Source: UBA2336 sp049306095 (GTDB taxonomy: Bacteria; Bacteroidota; Bacteroidia; Cytophagales; Cyclobacteriaceae). Taken from it: a DNA stretch of 64,000 bases. Location of the stretch: contig JBAQPU010000020.1 of NCBI GenBank assembly GCA_049306095.1, positions 1 to 64,000 of the forward strand, given 5' to 3'. A model generated the notes under the pieces. It was not told the DNA's origin. It did no database searches and was given only the letters and a program-made list of their open reading frames with translations. Positions 16,964-25,156 of this stretch are shown one piece after another; positions within the stretch are counted from its first letter, which is position 1; each line of letters starts with the position of its first letter. The position numbers and the translations under genes were made by a program.

Positions 16964-18298
16964 ATGCAAACCGTTTTAGTAGTAGGAGCCGGCCGATCTT
17001 CCTCTTCTTTGATTGCGTACCTGCTTCAACAGGCGACCATTTTTGATTGGAAAATTTTGGTAGGTGATGTTTCAGAAGAAGCCGCCAGAAGGCGCATTGG
17101 TGGATCTACCCGGGGTCATGCCGTTTTCTTTGATGTACACAATGAGACCTGCCATTCCATCATTCCGTCTGCCGATGTGGTCATATCGTTGCTGCCGGCC
17201 AATCTTCATCCGTTGATGGCGAGCCTTTGTCTTAAAAGCGGTAAACATTTGCTCACGGCAAGCTATGTTTCAAAAGAGATGGAAGCGTTTCATGAGGAGG
17301 CAAAATCAAAAAATATACTGTTGCTCAATGAGTGCGGGCTTGATCCGGGCATTGACCACATGAGTGCCATCCAGGTGATTGATAAAATAAAAGCAGAAGG
17401 TGGCACCATGCTTTCATTTGATAGTTTTACAGGTGGATTGATTTCACCGGATACTGATCCTGAAAATCCATGGCGGTATAAATTTACCTGGAATCCGCGC
17501 AATGTAGTAATGGCAGGACAGGGCACGGCAAAATTCCTGCAACAAGGCCAGTATAAGTACATCCCGTACCAGCAGTTGTTTAAAAGAATTACTCCGATTA
17601 CCGTTTCCGGATATGGTGAGTATGAAGGGTACGCCAATCGCGATTCGTTGAAATATTTAACAACGTATGGATTGCACGGTATCAACAGCATGTTGAGAGG
17701 GACCCTTCGTAACAAAGGATACTGTGCCGCCTGGGATGTGTTGGTTCAACTCGGATGCTGCGATGATTCATACCTGATGGAAGGATTGGAGCGCATGACA
17801 CACCGCGACTTCATTAACGCGTTCCTGAATTTCGATTCGCAGTTAATGGTGGAGGAAAAAATTTGTTTGAGTTTCAAAATATTGCCTAATGGGCCGGAGA
17901 TGCAACGCTTGCGGTGGTCTGGTTTTTTTGATCGGGAAATTATTGGAATTAAAGAAGGCACCCCTGCGCAGGTACTCGAACACATCCTTAATAAGAAGTG
18001 GAAATTAAAACCTGAAGACAAGGATATGATTGTGATGTGGCATCGGTTTGTTTATGAAGTGAATGGAGCTAAAAAAGAAGTTCAGGCATCGTTGATCGCT
18101 ACAGGTGATGATTCAACCTATACGGCAATGGCTAAAACGGTTGGCCTCCCACTGGGAATAGCGGCAAAACTGTTATTTGAAAATAAAATCAGCAGCAGGG
18201 GAGTAGTTATTCCTGTAAAGAAAGAGATGTATGAACCCATTCTACGGGAATTGAGTGAAAGAGGGATTGTGTTGACCGAACAGGAAATATTATTGTAA
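16964..18298 (+). CDS. Saccharopine dehydrogenase family protein
   Basis: 444 residues. The N-terminal dinucleotide-binding motif VLVVGAGRSSSSL (about 4-16) and the family motif NECGLDPGIDHMSA (about 124-137) are clear, followed by the C-terminal catalytic domain typical of LYS9-type saccharopine dehydrogenases. These interconvert saccharopine with glutamate and aminoadipate semialdehyde using NAD(P). In Bacteroidota the enzyme is usually assigned to lysine degradation. An acyltransferase gene starts 4 bp after its stop and is probably co-transcribed. Confidence 0.88.
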   Translation: MQTVLVVGAGRSSSSLIAYLLQQATIFDWKILVGDVSEEAARRRIGGSTRGHAVFFDVHNETCHSIIPSADVVISLLPANLHPLMASLCLKSGKHLLTASYVSKEMEAFHEEAKSKNILLLNECGLDPGIDHMSAIQVIDKIKAEGGTMLSFDSFTGGLISPDTDPENPWRYKFTWNPRNVVMAGQGTAKFLQQGQYKYIPYQQLFKRITPITVSGYGEYEGYANRDSLKYLTTYGLHGINSMLRGTLRNKGYCAAWDVLVQLGCCDDSYLMEGLERMTHRDFINAFLNFDSQLMVEEKICLSFKILPNGPEMQRLRWSGFFDREIIGIKEGTPAQVLEHILNKKWKLKPEDKDMIVMWHRFVYEVNGAKKEVQASLIATGDDSTYTAMAKTVGLPLGIAAKLLFENKISSRGVVIPVKKEMYEPILRELSERGIVLTEQEILL

Positions 18299-18302
18299 CG
18301 TC

Positions 18303-19391
18303 ATGGTGGGTGTACTCTGGTATAAAACGGTAAGGGTGTATGTAACAACCGTGCTGTGGTTCTTTTTTCGGAAATGGCAGGTAAACGGAGAGCAAAATAT
18401 CCCCAAAAATGTTCCGATTATTTTTGTGGTCAATCATCAAAATGCTTTTCAGGATGCCATCCTGATAGCCTGTAGCACCAACGATGAACCCTGGTTTTTA
18501 ACACGTGCTGGAGTCTTCAACAATAAACTGGTGCGTGCTATCCTCACGTCTTTCCACATGTTGCCGGTGTACCGGTTTAGAGATGGTGTAAAGGGGCTTC
18601 GGAATAATGATATTACTTTTCGTGCGTGTATCGATTTGCTGAACGCAAAGAAATCCATATTAGTTTTTGGCGAAGGCGACCAGGCTATGCGGTATCAACT
18701 TCGTCCGCTTCAAAAAGGGTTTGCGCGAATTGCACTAACCGCACTGCAAGAGAGTAACTGGAAAGAGCCTCTTTACATTGTTCCGGTGGGTGTGCAATAT
18801 GATCATTACTATAACTTCAGGTCGCGCGTGTTGATGAACTATGGTAAGGCCATTCCGGTGGATGAATCTTTTAAGTCTCTTTCGGAGCGGGAGTTTTATG
18901 ATACGATTCTTGAAAAAACGAAAGCGGGACTGATGCCGCTGATGGTTCATATTGAGGATGCGCACTATGAAGCAATAGAAACTTATCTTCATCAAAACAG
19001 AAATAAAAAAGATTTACTGGAACAATTGAAGGAAGATCAATCGATTGTGGCCAACTGGGAAACGCAGCCACTGAAGGCCGAAAAAAAACCGGTGAATTAT
19101 TTTACGCTTCTTGCCGCCCTTCCGCTGCACCTCTACGTATGGATAAATAATTTTATTCCTTATTTTATCGTATCGTGGCTTCTTAAAAAATTTGTAACAC
19201 GCGAGTTTAAGGGCTCGCTGAAGGTAGGCTTTGGAATGGTTATTGTGCCACTCTTTTATTTACTGCAAACTGTGCTGGTACAAATGACGTTTTCCGATTG
19301 GCGTGTAACGCTTGCGTATGCGATAACCCTTCCATTTTTGAGCGTGTGGAGTGTGGATGCCTATAAAGCAGCAATTCATTGCAATCTGTAA
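18303..19391 (+). CDS. Lysophospholipid acyltransferase family protein (PlsC-like)
   Basis: 362 residues. A membrane-associated N-terminus precedes VNHQNAFQDAIL (about 37-48), the His/Asp acyltransferase motif with five residues between His and Asp, as in Gat1-like members. It continues with VFGEGDQAM and PLYIVPVGVQYDHYYNFRSRVL, matching later acyltransferase blocks. Two C-terminal hydrophobic segments (about 265-290 and 300-345) suggest inner-membrane anchoring. It probably acylates glycerophospholipid precursors. The gene begins 4 bp after the saccharopine dehydrogenase stop and ends 12 bp from the convergent RNase H gene. Confidence 0.82.
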   Translation: MVGVLWYKTVRVYVTTVLWFFFRKWQVNGEQNIPKNVPIIFVVNHQNAFQDAILIACSTNDEPWFLTRAGVFNNKLVRAILTSFHMLPVYRFRDGVKGLRNNDITFRACIDLLNAKKSILVFGEGDQAMRYQLRPLQKGFARIALTALQESNWKEPLYIVPVGVQYDHYYNFRSRVLMNYGKAIPVDESFKSLSEREFYDTILEKTKAGLMPLMVHIEDAHYEAIETYLHQNRNKKDLLEQLKEDQSIVANWETQPLKAEKKPVNYFTLLAALPLHLYVWINNFIPYFIVSWLLKKFVTREFKGSLKVGFGMVIVPLFYLLQTVLVQMTFSDWRVTLAYAITLPFLSVWSVDAYKAAIHCNL

Positions 19392-19403
19392 GAATTATAC
19401 TCA

Positions 19404-20039
19404 CTATTTTCTTCCGAAATCTGCTGGATTTTCACCCCAAGCTTTTGTTTCCCATTTAAGGATTTTGTTGCTATATGTATTTTCATTGAGCCATTTGATA
19501 GCTCTGTCAATAAGGTCAAATAGTTTCTTGTTTTTGGAGCTCTTGGCATGATTGGTTCTTGCATTTTTGTCCCTCACCCAACCAATAGCATTTCTGCTGT
19601 CAGAGTATATAGGGATTTGAATATTGTTTTGTTTGCAATAGGCTAGTGCGTGAACAATTGCTAAAAATTCAACTATGTTATTTGTTCCGTCTTCAAAACG
19701 GCCACTTTTGAATACAATTTCCCCTGTTTCTGTATTAACACCCTGATATTCAGCAATACCAGTTACGTTATTCCATGCTCCATCAACTGAAATACTTTTT
19801 TTAATAGGTTTGCCAACTACGACTCGTTGTTTTGTTGTCAGTTCTTTACTTTTAGTTGTGCTTTTTTTTATGAACTCATTACTTGGACTTTTAAAAGCTT
19901 GTTCTGCTAGTTCCCTTGTATTAAAAGATTTGAAAGTAGATTTAGCAAAACCGGAAATTTGCTTGCTGCACTCTTCCCAAGTTTCAAATATTCCGGTTTT
20001 TCGACCAGTCCATACTACGTAATATTTTTTTTTTGCCAT
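19404..20039 (-). CDS. Ribonuclease H with viroplasmin-type N-terminal domain
   Basis: 211 residues from the Met at 20039 (MAKKKYYVVWTGRKTGIF). Residues 4-50 form a caulimovirus viroplasmin-like RNA/DNA-hybrid-binding domain (YYVVWTGRKTGIFETWEEC). The C-terminal half is RNase HI with all four acidic residues in place: SVDGAW, NNIVEFLAI, IYSDSRN and ENPADFGRK. It degrades RNA in RNA-DNA hybrids. The gene looks richer in A+T than its neighbours and sits directly on the remains of an ordinary rnhA (20050-20109), suggesting it arrived by transfer and replaced the resident gene. Confidence 0.9.
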   Translation of the reverse strand: MAKKKYYVVWTGRKTGIFETWEECSKQISGFAKSTFKSFNTRELAEQAFKSPSNEFIKKSTTKSKELTTKQRVVVGKPIKKSISVDGAWNNVTGIAEYQGVNTETGEIVFKSGRFEDGTNNIVEFLAIVHALAYCKQNNIQIPIYSDSRNAIGWVRDKNARTNHAKSSKNKKLFDLIDRAIKWLNENTYSNKILKWETKAWGENPADFGRK

Positions 20040-20049
20040 TATATCCTTA

Positions 20050-20109
20050 TTACAATTTTCCCGGCTCCGGATTACCCTGAGCGGCACCATCGGTGTAGAT
20101 GTTAATCAT
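20050..20109 (-). pseudogene. rnhA: rnhA 5' remnant (first 19 codons of an ordinary RNase HI)
   Basis: Translation on the minus strand gives MINIYTDGAAQGNPEPGKL then TAA. This matches the start of bacterial RNase HI, including the first catalytic Asp in YTDGAAQGNP; the normal continuation (GPGGYG) is lost after codon 17. Its ATG lies one base past the marC stop, so rnhA was probably the second gene of that operon. The rest of rnhA is absent and the viroplasmin-type RNase H occupies the place. Confidence 0.75.
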
Positions 20110-20110
20110 T

Positions 20111-20680
20111 TCAGAAGCTCACATTGTCTTTGAAAATCTTAACAGCAATGGCCAGCAAGATTACTCCAAACACTCTTCGTAAAACTGCGAATACCGACTT
20201 GCCCAATTTTCGTTCCAGCCAGGAGGAAGACCGCAGTACAATGTAAACAAAAATAAGGTTGAGCAGTATACCCACCAGAATATTCGCTTCGGAATATACC
20301 GCACGTAAAGAAAGGATGGTAGATAAAGTACCGGCACCGGCAATCAACGGAAAAGCCAGCGGCACCACCGATCCTGAACCGGAAGCTTCAGGGTCATCTT
20401 TAATAAGGGTAATTCCAAGCAGCATTTCCATGGCCACAATAAAGATGACAAATGAACCCGCCACTGCGAAGGAGGCCACATCCAATCCAAAAAGTTTTAA
20501 AATTGATTGACCTAAGAACAGAAATCCGACCATGAGTACAGCTGAAATAATGGTGGCTTTTTCTGTATGAATGCGGCCTTCTCTTTTCTTGATGATGATA
20601 ATGAATGGGATGGATCCGATGATGTCGATTACTGAAAACAGGATGAGCGTAACGGAGAGAATTTCCTTAAGATCGAACAT
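20111..20680 (-). CDS. MarC family (UPF0056) inner-membrane protein
   Basis: 189 residues from the Met at 20680 (MFDLKEILSVTLILFSVIDIIGSIPFII); an earlier in-frame Met would add MYKQKC. About six membrane segments and the MarC landmarks are visible: DIIGSIPFII, GQSILKLFGLDVASFAVAGSFVIF, VVPLAFPLIAGAGTLSTI and the final VFGVILLAIAVKI. Function is not settled; the old link to antibiotic resistance is not supported for the family. It precedes the rnhA remnant and follows the antiporter gene after a terminator. Confidence 0.87.
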   Translation of the reverse strand: MFDLKEILSVTLILFSVIDIIGSIPFIIIIKKREGRIHTEKATIISAVLMVGFLFLGQSILKLFGLDVASFAVAGSFVIFIVAMEMLLGITLIKDDPEASGSGSVVPLAFPLIAGAGTLSTILSLRAVYSEANILVGILLNLIFVYIVLRSSSWLERKLGKSVFAVLRRVFGVILLAIAVKIFKDNVSF

Positions 20681-20707
20681 ACATTTTTGTTTGTACAAAG
20701 CTAAAAC

Positions 20708-20730
20708 AAAAAGCCGGATTTGAGTCCGGC
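20708..20730 (-). terminator. Rho-independent terminator after the Na+/H+ antiporter gene
   Basis: Read on the minus strand: GCCGGA stem, CTCAAA loop, TCCGGC stem, then five T. It lies 25 bp past the antiporter stop. Confidence 0.75.
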
Positions 20731-20755
20731 CTGAAAACCGATTTCAAATCGAGTG

Positions 20756-21997
20756 TCAACCTTTCATCCGTTGTAACGAGGTTAGCTTACCAATTGTAAG
20801 GCCCTGTATTAAAATTGAAAATACCACAATGTAGTACGTGATGGAAATAAAAAGTTGTTTATGCAGGTAATCGTCAATCGTAAGGGCCAGCGCAACGGAA
20901 ACGCCACCTCGTAAACCTCCCCACACCAAAATCGTAATTGTTTTTTGGTCGAACGTACCGATTTTAGGAATGAACCGGATGGGCAGCCAAATGGAGATGA
21001 ACCGTGCAAACAGTACGACACCAATGGAGATCAACCCGATTTTCCAATATTGCTGTAAGTCAGGAATTAATAACAGCTCAAACCCGATGATAAGGAACAG
21101 CATAGCATTTAAAATTTCATCAATCATTTCCCAGAATTTATCGAGATAGTCTTTATCGGCTGCCGACATAGAAGTAGCTTTTCCATAATTGCCAATCACC
21201 AGGCCGGCCGCTACCATGGTAAGCGGACTGGAAATATGCAGGTACCGGGCCACCAGGTAGCCACCCATGACGATGGCCAGTGTAATCATAACGGTAACGT
21301 TGTAGCTGTTGATTCTTCTGATTCCATGCGAACCAATATACCCAATCAGGAAACCCACCAGAAGTCCGCCACCGGTTTCCTGAACAAACAATCCGGTAAT
21401 ATGTTTGAAGGTAAGTTCCACTTCGCTGCCGCGTGCCAGTTGCAGGAATAATGAAAACAGAATAACAGCCACCCCATCGTTAAATAATGACTCACCGGCT
21501 ACCTTTATTTCAAGCGACTTTCTAATGCCGACTTTTTTAAGGATGGCAATAACAGCAATAGGATCGGTCGGTGAAATCAGCGAGCCGAACATGAGGCATT
21601 GGATGAATGGAACCGGAATATGAAAAAACAGAAACACATAATAGAGCAAGGCCGCCACGACAACCGTAGAGATAATGACACCCAGCGTTGAAAAAATCAT
21701 GATGGGAATGCGCTGCTTGCGTAAATCATGCAAACTGATGTGAATGGCACCGGCAAACAATAGAAAGTTGAGCATAGCGCCCATCATCACCTCGGTGAAA
21801 TCAACACTGGCTAAGATGCCTGAAAATTTGCTGACAAGTTCAGGATAGGACCGGCCGGTAGCCACCATTGCTACCGACACAACCATGGCAATGAGCATAA
21901 TGCCGATGGTGGACGGAAGTTTTAAATACCTCAGGTTTAAGTATGAGAATACAGCGGCAAAAACAATGAGAATCGAAAAGGTATAGTATAATTTCAT
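20756..21997 (-). CDS. CPA1 family Na+(K+)/H+ antiporter (NhaP-like)
   Basis: 413 residues with about 12 membrane segments. Conserved CPA1 motifs are present: FGSLISPTDPIAVIAILKKVG (about 138-158, with the TDP unwound-helix motif) and AGESLFNDGVAVILFSLF (about 166-183, with the ion-binding Asn-Asp pair), then LRGGVSVALAL near the C-terminus. It exchanges cytosolic Na+ or K+ for protons across the inner membrane. There is no C-terminal TrkA or cyclic-nucleotide domain. Monocistronic, judging by the terminator downstream and the 39-bp gap to the aminotransferase gene upstream. Confidence 0.9.
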   Translation of the reverse strand: MKLYYTFSILIVFAAVFSYLNLRYLKLPSTIGIMLIAMVVSVAMVATGRSYPELVSKFSGILASVDFTEVMMGAMLNFLLFAGAIHISLHDLRKQRIPIMIFSTLGVIISTVVVAALLYYVFLFFHIPVPFIQCLMFGSLISPTDPIAVIAILKKVGIRKSLEIKVAGESLFNDGVAVILFSLFLQLARGSEVELTFKHITGLFVQETGGGLLVGFLIGYIGSHGIRRINSYNVTVMITLAIVMGGYLVARYLHISSPLTMVAAGLVIGNYGKATSMSAADKDYLDKFWEMIDEILNAMLFLIIGFELLLIPDLQQYWKIGLISIGVVLFARFISIWLPIRFIPKIGTFDQKTITILVWGGLRGGVSVALALTIDDYLHKQLFISITYYIVVFSILIQGLTIGKLTSLQRMKG

Positions 21998-22036
21998 TTA
22001 CCTCCGGGATGAAGTGCCTAAGATAAAAAAATGATG

Positions 22037-23098
22037 TCACCTGTGCGCCTGCAGGAAAAAGTTCTTCAGCCGGGTTATCTCCTGATTTTTGATGGCCGGA
22101 AAATTGGCAATACGAAAAGTGGTCGGTTTTAATTCACCGTACCCCTCGCCCAATAAAAATCCATGCTTTTTAGCGTTTTTTTTGATTTTGGTAATGGCTT
22201 CCGGAGAGGCCTCAATTGGTATAACCGTGTAAGAGTGAACCGCTTTATTGCTGATCAGGTGATTCAGGTGTTTTGTTTTTTGAAAAAATGAAGTCCAATC
22301 CGAATAACGGCTTATTGTTTGTTTATGAACCTGACGGATGGGTTTAACTTTTTCCAGTACCCGCATCAGTAAATAAATATTCAATACGTTGGGTGTGAAG
22401 GGTGTCTGCCATTTTTCCATCATGGCGTTCATAAACACAATGCTGTTATAATGTTGGTTTCTGTTAAGTTCCCGGGCGCGCGCGATGGCCGCAGAAGAAC
22501 AAACCATAATGCCCATACCGGCCGGCAAGCCAAAACATTTTTGTACGGAAGCAAACCAGATGTCGGCCGATTGGAAATCTAACACAATTCCGCCCATCGA
22601 GGATGTAGCATCTACCGCAATGAGATGTTGCGGGTTGCTTTTACGGATCGAAGATAGAATTTTACTGCTAACCTGTGTGCCGTTGGACGTTTCATTTTGA
22701 GTCAGGCAAATAACGGCATGTTCTCCGTCTACCATGATTTTATCGTCATCAATCGCATCCTCCTTGTTAAACGGATTAGCGGTAGCTCCTGCAATTAGTT
22801 TGTTGGTGTACTCAAACCATTTTTGCCCGAAGGCTCCGTTGTACCAATGATAACTTTTATTGGTGATCCACGACTGTGCAATAATCTCCCAGCATTCGGT
22901 GGCCGATGAGGTAAAGAAAATAGTGTAGGTTTTAGGAATGTTCAGTTTCCGTTTAAGCAGGGTGATTGTTTTTTTTGACAGGGCCACGAATTCATCGCTG
23001 CGATGGTTCAAGCTCATGATGCCCAGGCGAGCGGCATCTTTCACATACGTTGGAATTTCATCGTGAACGCGAGAGGGGCCGGGATAGAAGGAGATCAT
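22037..23098 (-). CDS. Class V aminotransferase (SerC-like)
   Basis: 353 residues of the PLP-dependent class V fold. N-terminal FYPGPSRVHDEIP resembles phosphoserine aminotransferases (FNPGPA), followed by FTSSATECWE, SMGGIVLDFQSADIWFASVQKCFGLPAG with the PLP-binding Lys in SVQK (about 190), and a C-terminal domain ending TTFRIANFP. The neighbour downstream is an NTF2-like secreted protein and then aroQ, which gives little metabolic context. It could be a true phosphoserine transaminase or a related enzyme; the exact substrate is uncertain. Cytosolic. Confidence 0.8.
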   Translation of the reverse strand: MISFYPGPSRVHDEIPTYVKDAARLGIMSLNHRSDEFVALSKKTITLLKRKLNIPKTYTIFFTSSATECWEIIAQSWITNKSYHWYNGAFGQKWFEYTNKLIAGATANPFNKEDAIDDDKIMVDGEHAVICLTQNETSNGTQVSSKILSSIRKSNPQHLIAVDATSSMGGIVLDFQSADIWFASVQKCFGLPAGMGIMVCSSAAIARARELNRNQHYNSIVFMNAMMEKWQTPFTPNVLNIYLLMRVLEKVKPIRQVHKQTISRYSDWTSFFQKTKHLNHLISNKAVHSYTVIPIEASPEAITKIKKNAKKHGFLLGEGYGELKPTTFRIANFPAIKNQEITRLKNFFLQAHR

Positions 23099-23100
23099 GA

Positions 23101-23562
23101 TTATTTGTTAGAAGTACATCCTTCCGGAACCATCGAATAAGCAAGGGAAGCTATTTCCCAATTTGCACCTGTTTTTATAAAAGTAAAAACATCAATACCG
23201 CAATGTGAGAATTCCTGATTAACCCACAGGTCATACGGAACCCAGGCAACTGCAATTCGCCTTTCAATATGCATGATCACCTCACTTTCGCGCATCCTTT
23301 CCGTGATGATGCGATCTGCTTGAAAGGTGATTTCCGAGAATGATCGTGCACCTGTTCTAACGGGTGTTTTTTCCGAGTCGTACACAAAATAACTGGTTGA
23401 TCCTTTTAGGAATAGTTTACGAATAGCAGTAGTGTCTTGCCTTTCAAGTGACTGAAAAAAGTCATTCATTATGGACATTAACGCCTGTTTTTCACTTTGC
23501 TGAGCATAAACAGTGGAAGCAAGAAATGTTAAAAAGAAAAGTGTGATGAGCGGAAACCTCAT
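23101..23562 (-). CDS. Secreted NTF2-like (SnoaL/DUF4440-type) protein
   Basis: 153 residues with a signal peptide (MRFPLITLFFLTFLASTVYAQ). The mature part follows the NTF2-like pattern: a long helix MNDFFQSLERQDTTAIRKLFLKG, then VMHIERRIAVAWVPYDLWVNQEFSHCGIDVFTFIKTGANWEIASLAYSM. Such small cone-shaped folds bind ligands or act as hydrolases; nothing in the sequence fixes a function here. It starts 1 bp after the aroQ stop region and ends 2 bp before the aminotransferase start, so aroQ, this gene and the aminotransferase are probably one transcript. Confidence 0.75.
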   Translation of the reverse strand: MRFPLITLFFLTFLASTVYAQQSEKQALMSIMNDFFQSLERQDTTAIRKLFLKGSTSYFVYDSEKTPVRTGARSFSEITFQADRIITERMRESEVIMHIERRIAVAWVPYDLWVNQEFSHCGIDVFTFIKTGANWEIASLAYSMVPEGCTSNK

Positions 23563-23563
23563 A

Positions 23564-23989
23564 TTAGTTGAGTTTCGATGTTAGGAAATTCAGGGCAAGT
23601 ACATATCCGTCAAGGCCAAATCCGGAAATTAAACCTTTACATTTCGAAGTAATCAGGCTCTTATGACGAAATTCTTCGCGCGCATAAATATTGGAAATAT
23701 GAACTTCCACTACCGGAGTTTTAATGGCGCCAATGGCATCGTGAAGGGCAATGGAGGTATGTGTATAAGCCCCAGCGTTTAGTATGATGCCGCCAAAGGA
23801 AAAGCCAACTTCATGGAGTTTATTGATCAACTCACCTTCCACATTCGATTGGAAATAGTGTAATTCAACTTTCGGGAATCGTTCTTTCAATTCCTCTAAA
23901 TAGTTTTCGAAATCACGGCTACCGTAGATGTCTTCTTCCCGTACGCCTAAAAGATTAAGGTTGGGCCCGTTGATGATTTGTATTTTCAT
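23564..23989 (-). CDS. aroQ: Type II 3-dehydroquinate dehydratase
   Basis: 141 residues. Family motifs are all visible: INGPNLNLLGVREEDIYGS (catalytic Tyr at IYG), FQSNVEGELINKLHE, LNAGAYTHTSIALHDAI and VVEVHISNIYAREEFRHKS. It dehydrates 3-dehydroquinate to 3-dehydroshikimate in the shikimate pathway. The common His in QSNHEGE is Val here. The aroQ/xerD neighbourhood is frequent in Bacteroidota, but here a GAF-domain gene is inserted between them. Cytosolic dodecamer in known members. Confidence 0.95.
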   Translation of the reverse strand: MKIQIINGPNLNLLGVREEDIYGSRDFENYLEELKERFPKVELHYFQSNVEGELINKLHEVGFSFGGIILNAGAYTHTSIALHDAIGAIKTPVVEVHISNIYAREEFRHKSLITSKCKGLISGFGLDGYVLALNFLTSKLN

Positions 23990-24004
23990 ACTATAGAATC
24001 CAGG

Positions 24005-25084
24005 TTATTCACCCAGCCTTGCTTTATATGTTTCAATCTGCTTTATGAATTCCATCTCCTTACGTTGCATTTCTTCCTGCGTAGCAGAAAGCTCTTCCAT
24101 ATTTTGCCGCATTTCCTCTTCCTGCGACCGCATCATTTCTGCTTGTTCCTGTGAAGCCTGCAATAACTTCTTGGTTCGTTCACTGTTTTTTACATTTTTA
24201 AAAACCGTAGCTGTGCTTTCGCAGACTTTTGTGAGGAATTCGAGTTCATGATTTTCGAATCGCCTAAAGCCAGCCAATTCAATCACACCTTCGATGGTGT
24301 CCTCAGTTTTGAGTGGCAACAAAATTAAACTTGTCGGATTTGCTTCCCCTAATCCGGACGTTATATGAACATAATTGTTCGGCACCTTATACAGTAATAT
24401 CCGCTCTCTTTCCAGATAACATTGCCCCACTAACCCCTGACCCGGATCAATTCTCTTTTGCAGAAATTTTTTTCGCTCGTAGGCATAGCAACCCTTCATT
24501 TCCAGTACAGGCTCTCCCTCTTCATCATTTACAATAAAAATACCTCCCTGGATACACTTGCAATACTCTACCAGATTTTTGATGGCAGAATACCCAAGCT
24601 CATCAATATTTTCGTGGGCCCGAAGTATTTCTCCAAACCGGGCTAATCCTTCATTCATCCATTGGCGTTTCTCACCTTCCGACCGCTCTTCTACTAGTTT
24701 GTTACGAAATGAATGGAGAATTCCTTTCATGGAATCATTTTCGAATTCTAGCGGTAACGAAGCCGATAAATTTCCATTACCCAGATCACTTACGTAGTCC
24801 TCGATGAGTTTGAGTTGTGCTTTTTCTTTTTCTGCAAGACTGAGCAAATGATTTTCACGATCAACAATGCGTTTACCCAGATAATAGAATGAACTTCCTA
24901 ATACAATGGGCGCAGAAAGTATGATCCAGTGGAGTGGATTAATGGCATATAATTGCGACAGACTGGTGAGTGAAACACTCAAATCCTTTGCCCAGAGGTC
25001 AATCGCTAAGGAGGCTATTGGAAACACAAGACCTAACCCAATTCCAATACGGGTCAGGTTATTAATAATTCTGGAAGACTTCAT
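24005..25084 (-). CDS. Orphan membrane GAF protein with coiled coil (no output domain)
   Basis: 359 residues. Two membrane segments (about 14-30 and 50-66), a helical linker, a GAF domain (about 155-300, GQGLVGQCYLERERIL and ITSGLGEANPTSLILLPL) and a C-terminal coiled coil with QEEEMRQNMEELSATQEEM (about 332-350). No catalytic domain. GAF and coil are near copies of those in the sensor at 14352-16337, although the gene lies about 8 kb away from the signalling block. It is 15 bp upstream of aroQ and divergent from xerD. Likely works through a shared partner of the GAF/coil family. Confidence 0.82.
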   Translation of the reverse strand: MKSSRIINNLTRIGIGLGLVFPIASLAIDLWAKDLSVSLTSLSQLYAINPLHWIILSAPIVLGSSFYYLGKRIVDRENHLLSLAEKEKAQLKLIEDYVSDLGNGNLSASLPLEFENDSMKGILHSFRNKLVEERSEGEKRQWMNEGLARFGEILRAHENIDELGYSAIKNLVEYCKCIQGGIFIVNDEEGEPVLEMKGCYAYERKKFLQKRIDPGQGLVGQCYLERERILLYKVPNNYVHITSGLGEANPTSLILLPLKTEDTIEGVIELAGFRRFENHELEFLTKVCESTATVFKNVKNSERTKKLLQASQEQAEMMRSQEEEMRQNMEELSATQEEMQRKEMEFIKQIETYKARLGE

Positions 25085-25156
25085 TGCAGCTAAAATAGCA
25101 ATGAAATATCAGAAATAAATAGTGTCTTACCTTTGTTTTAGTGATAACCTTGCTGA

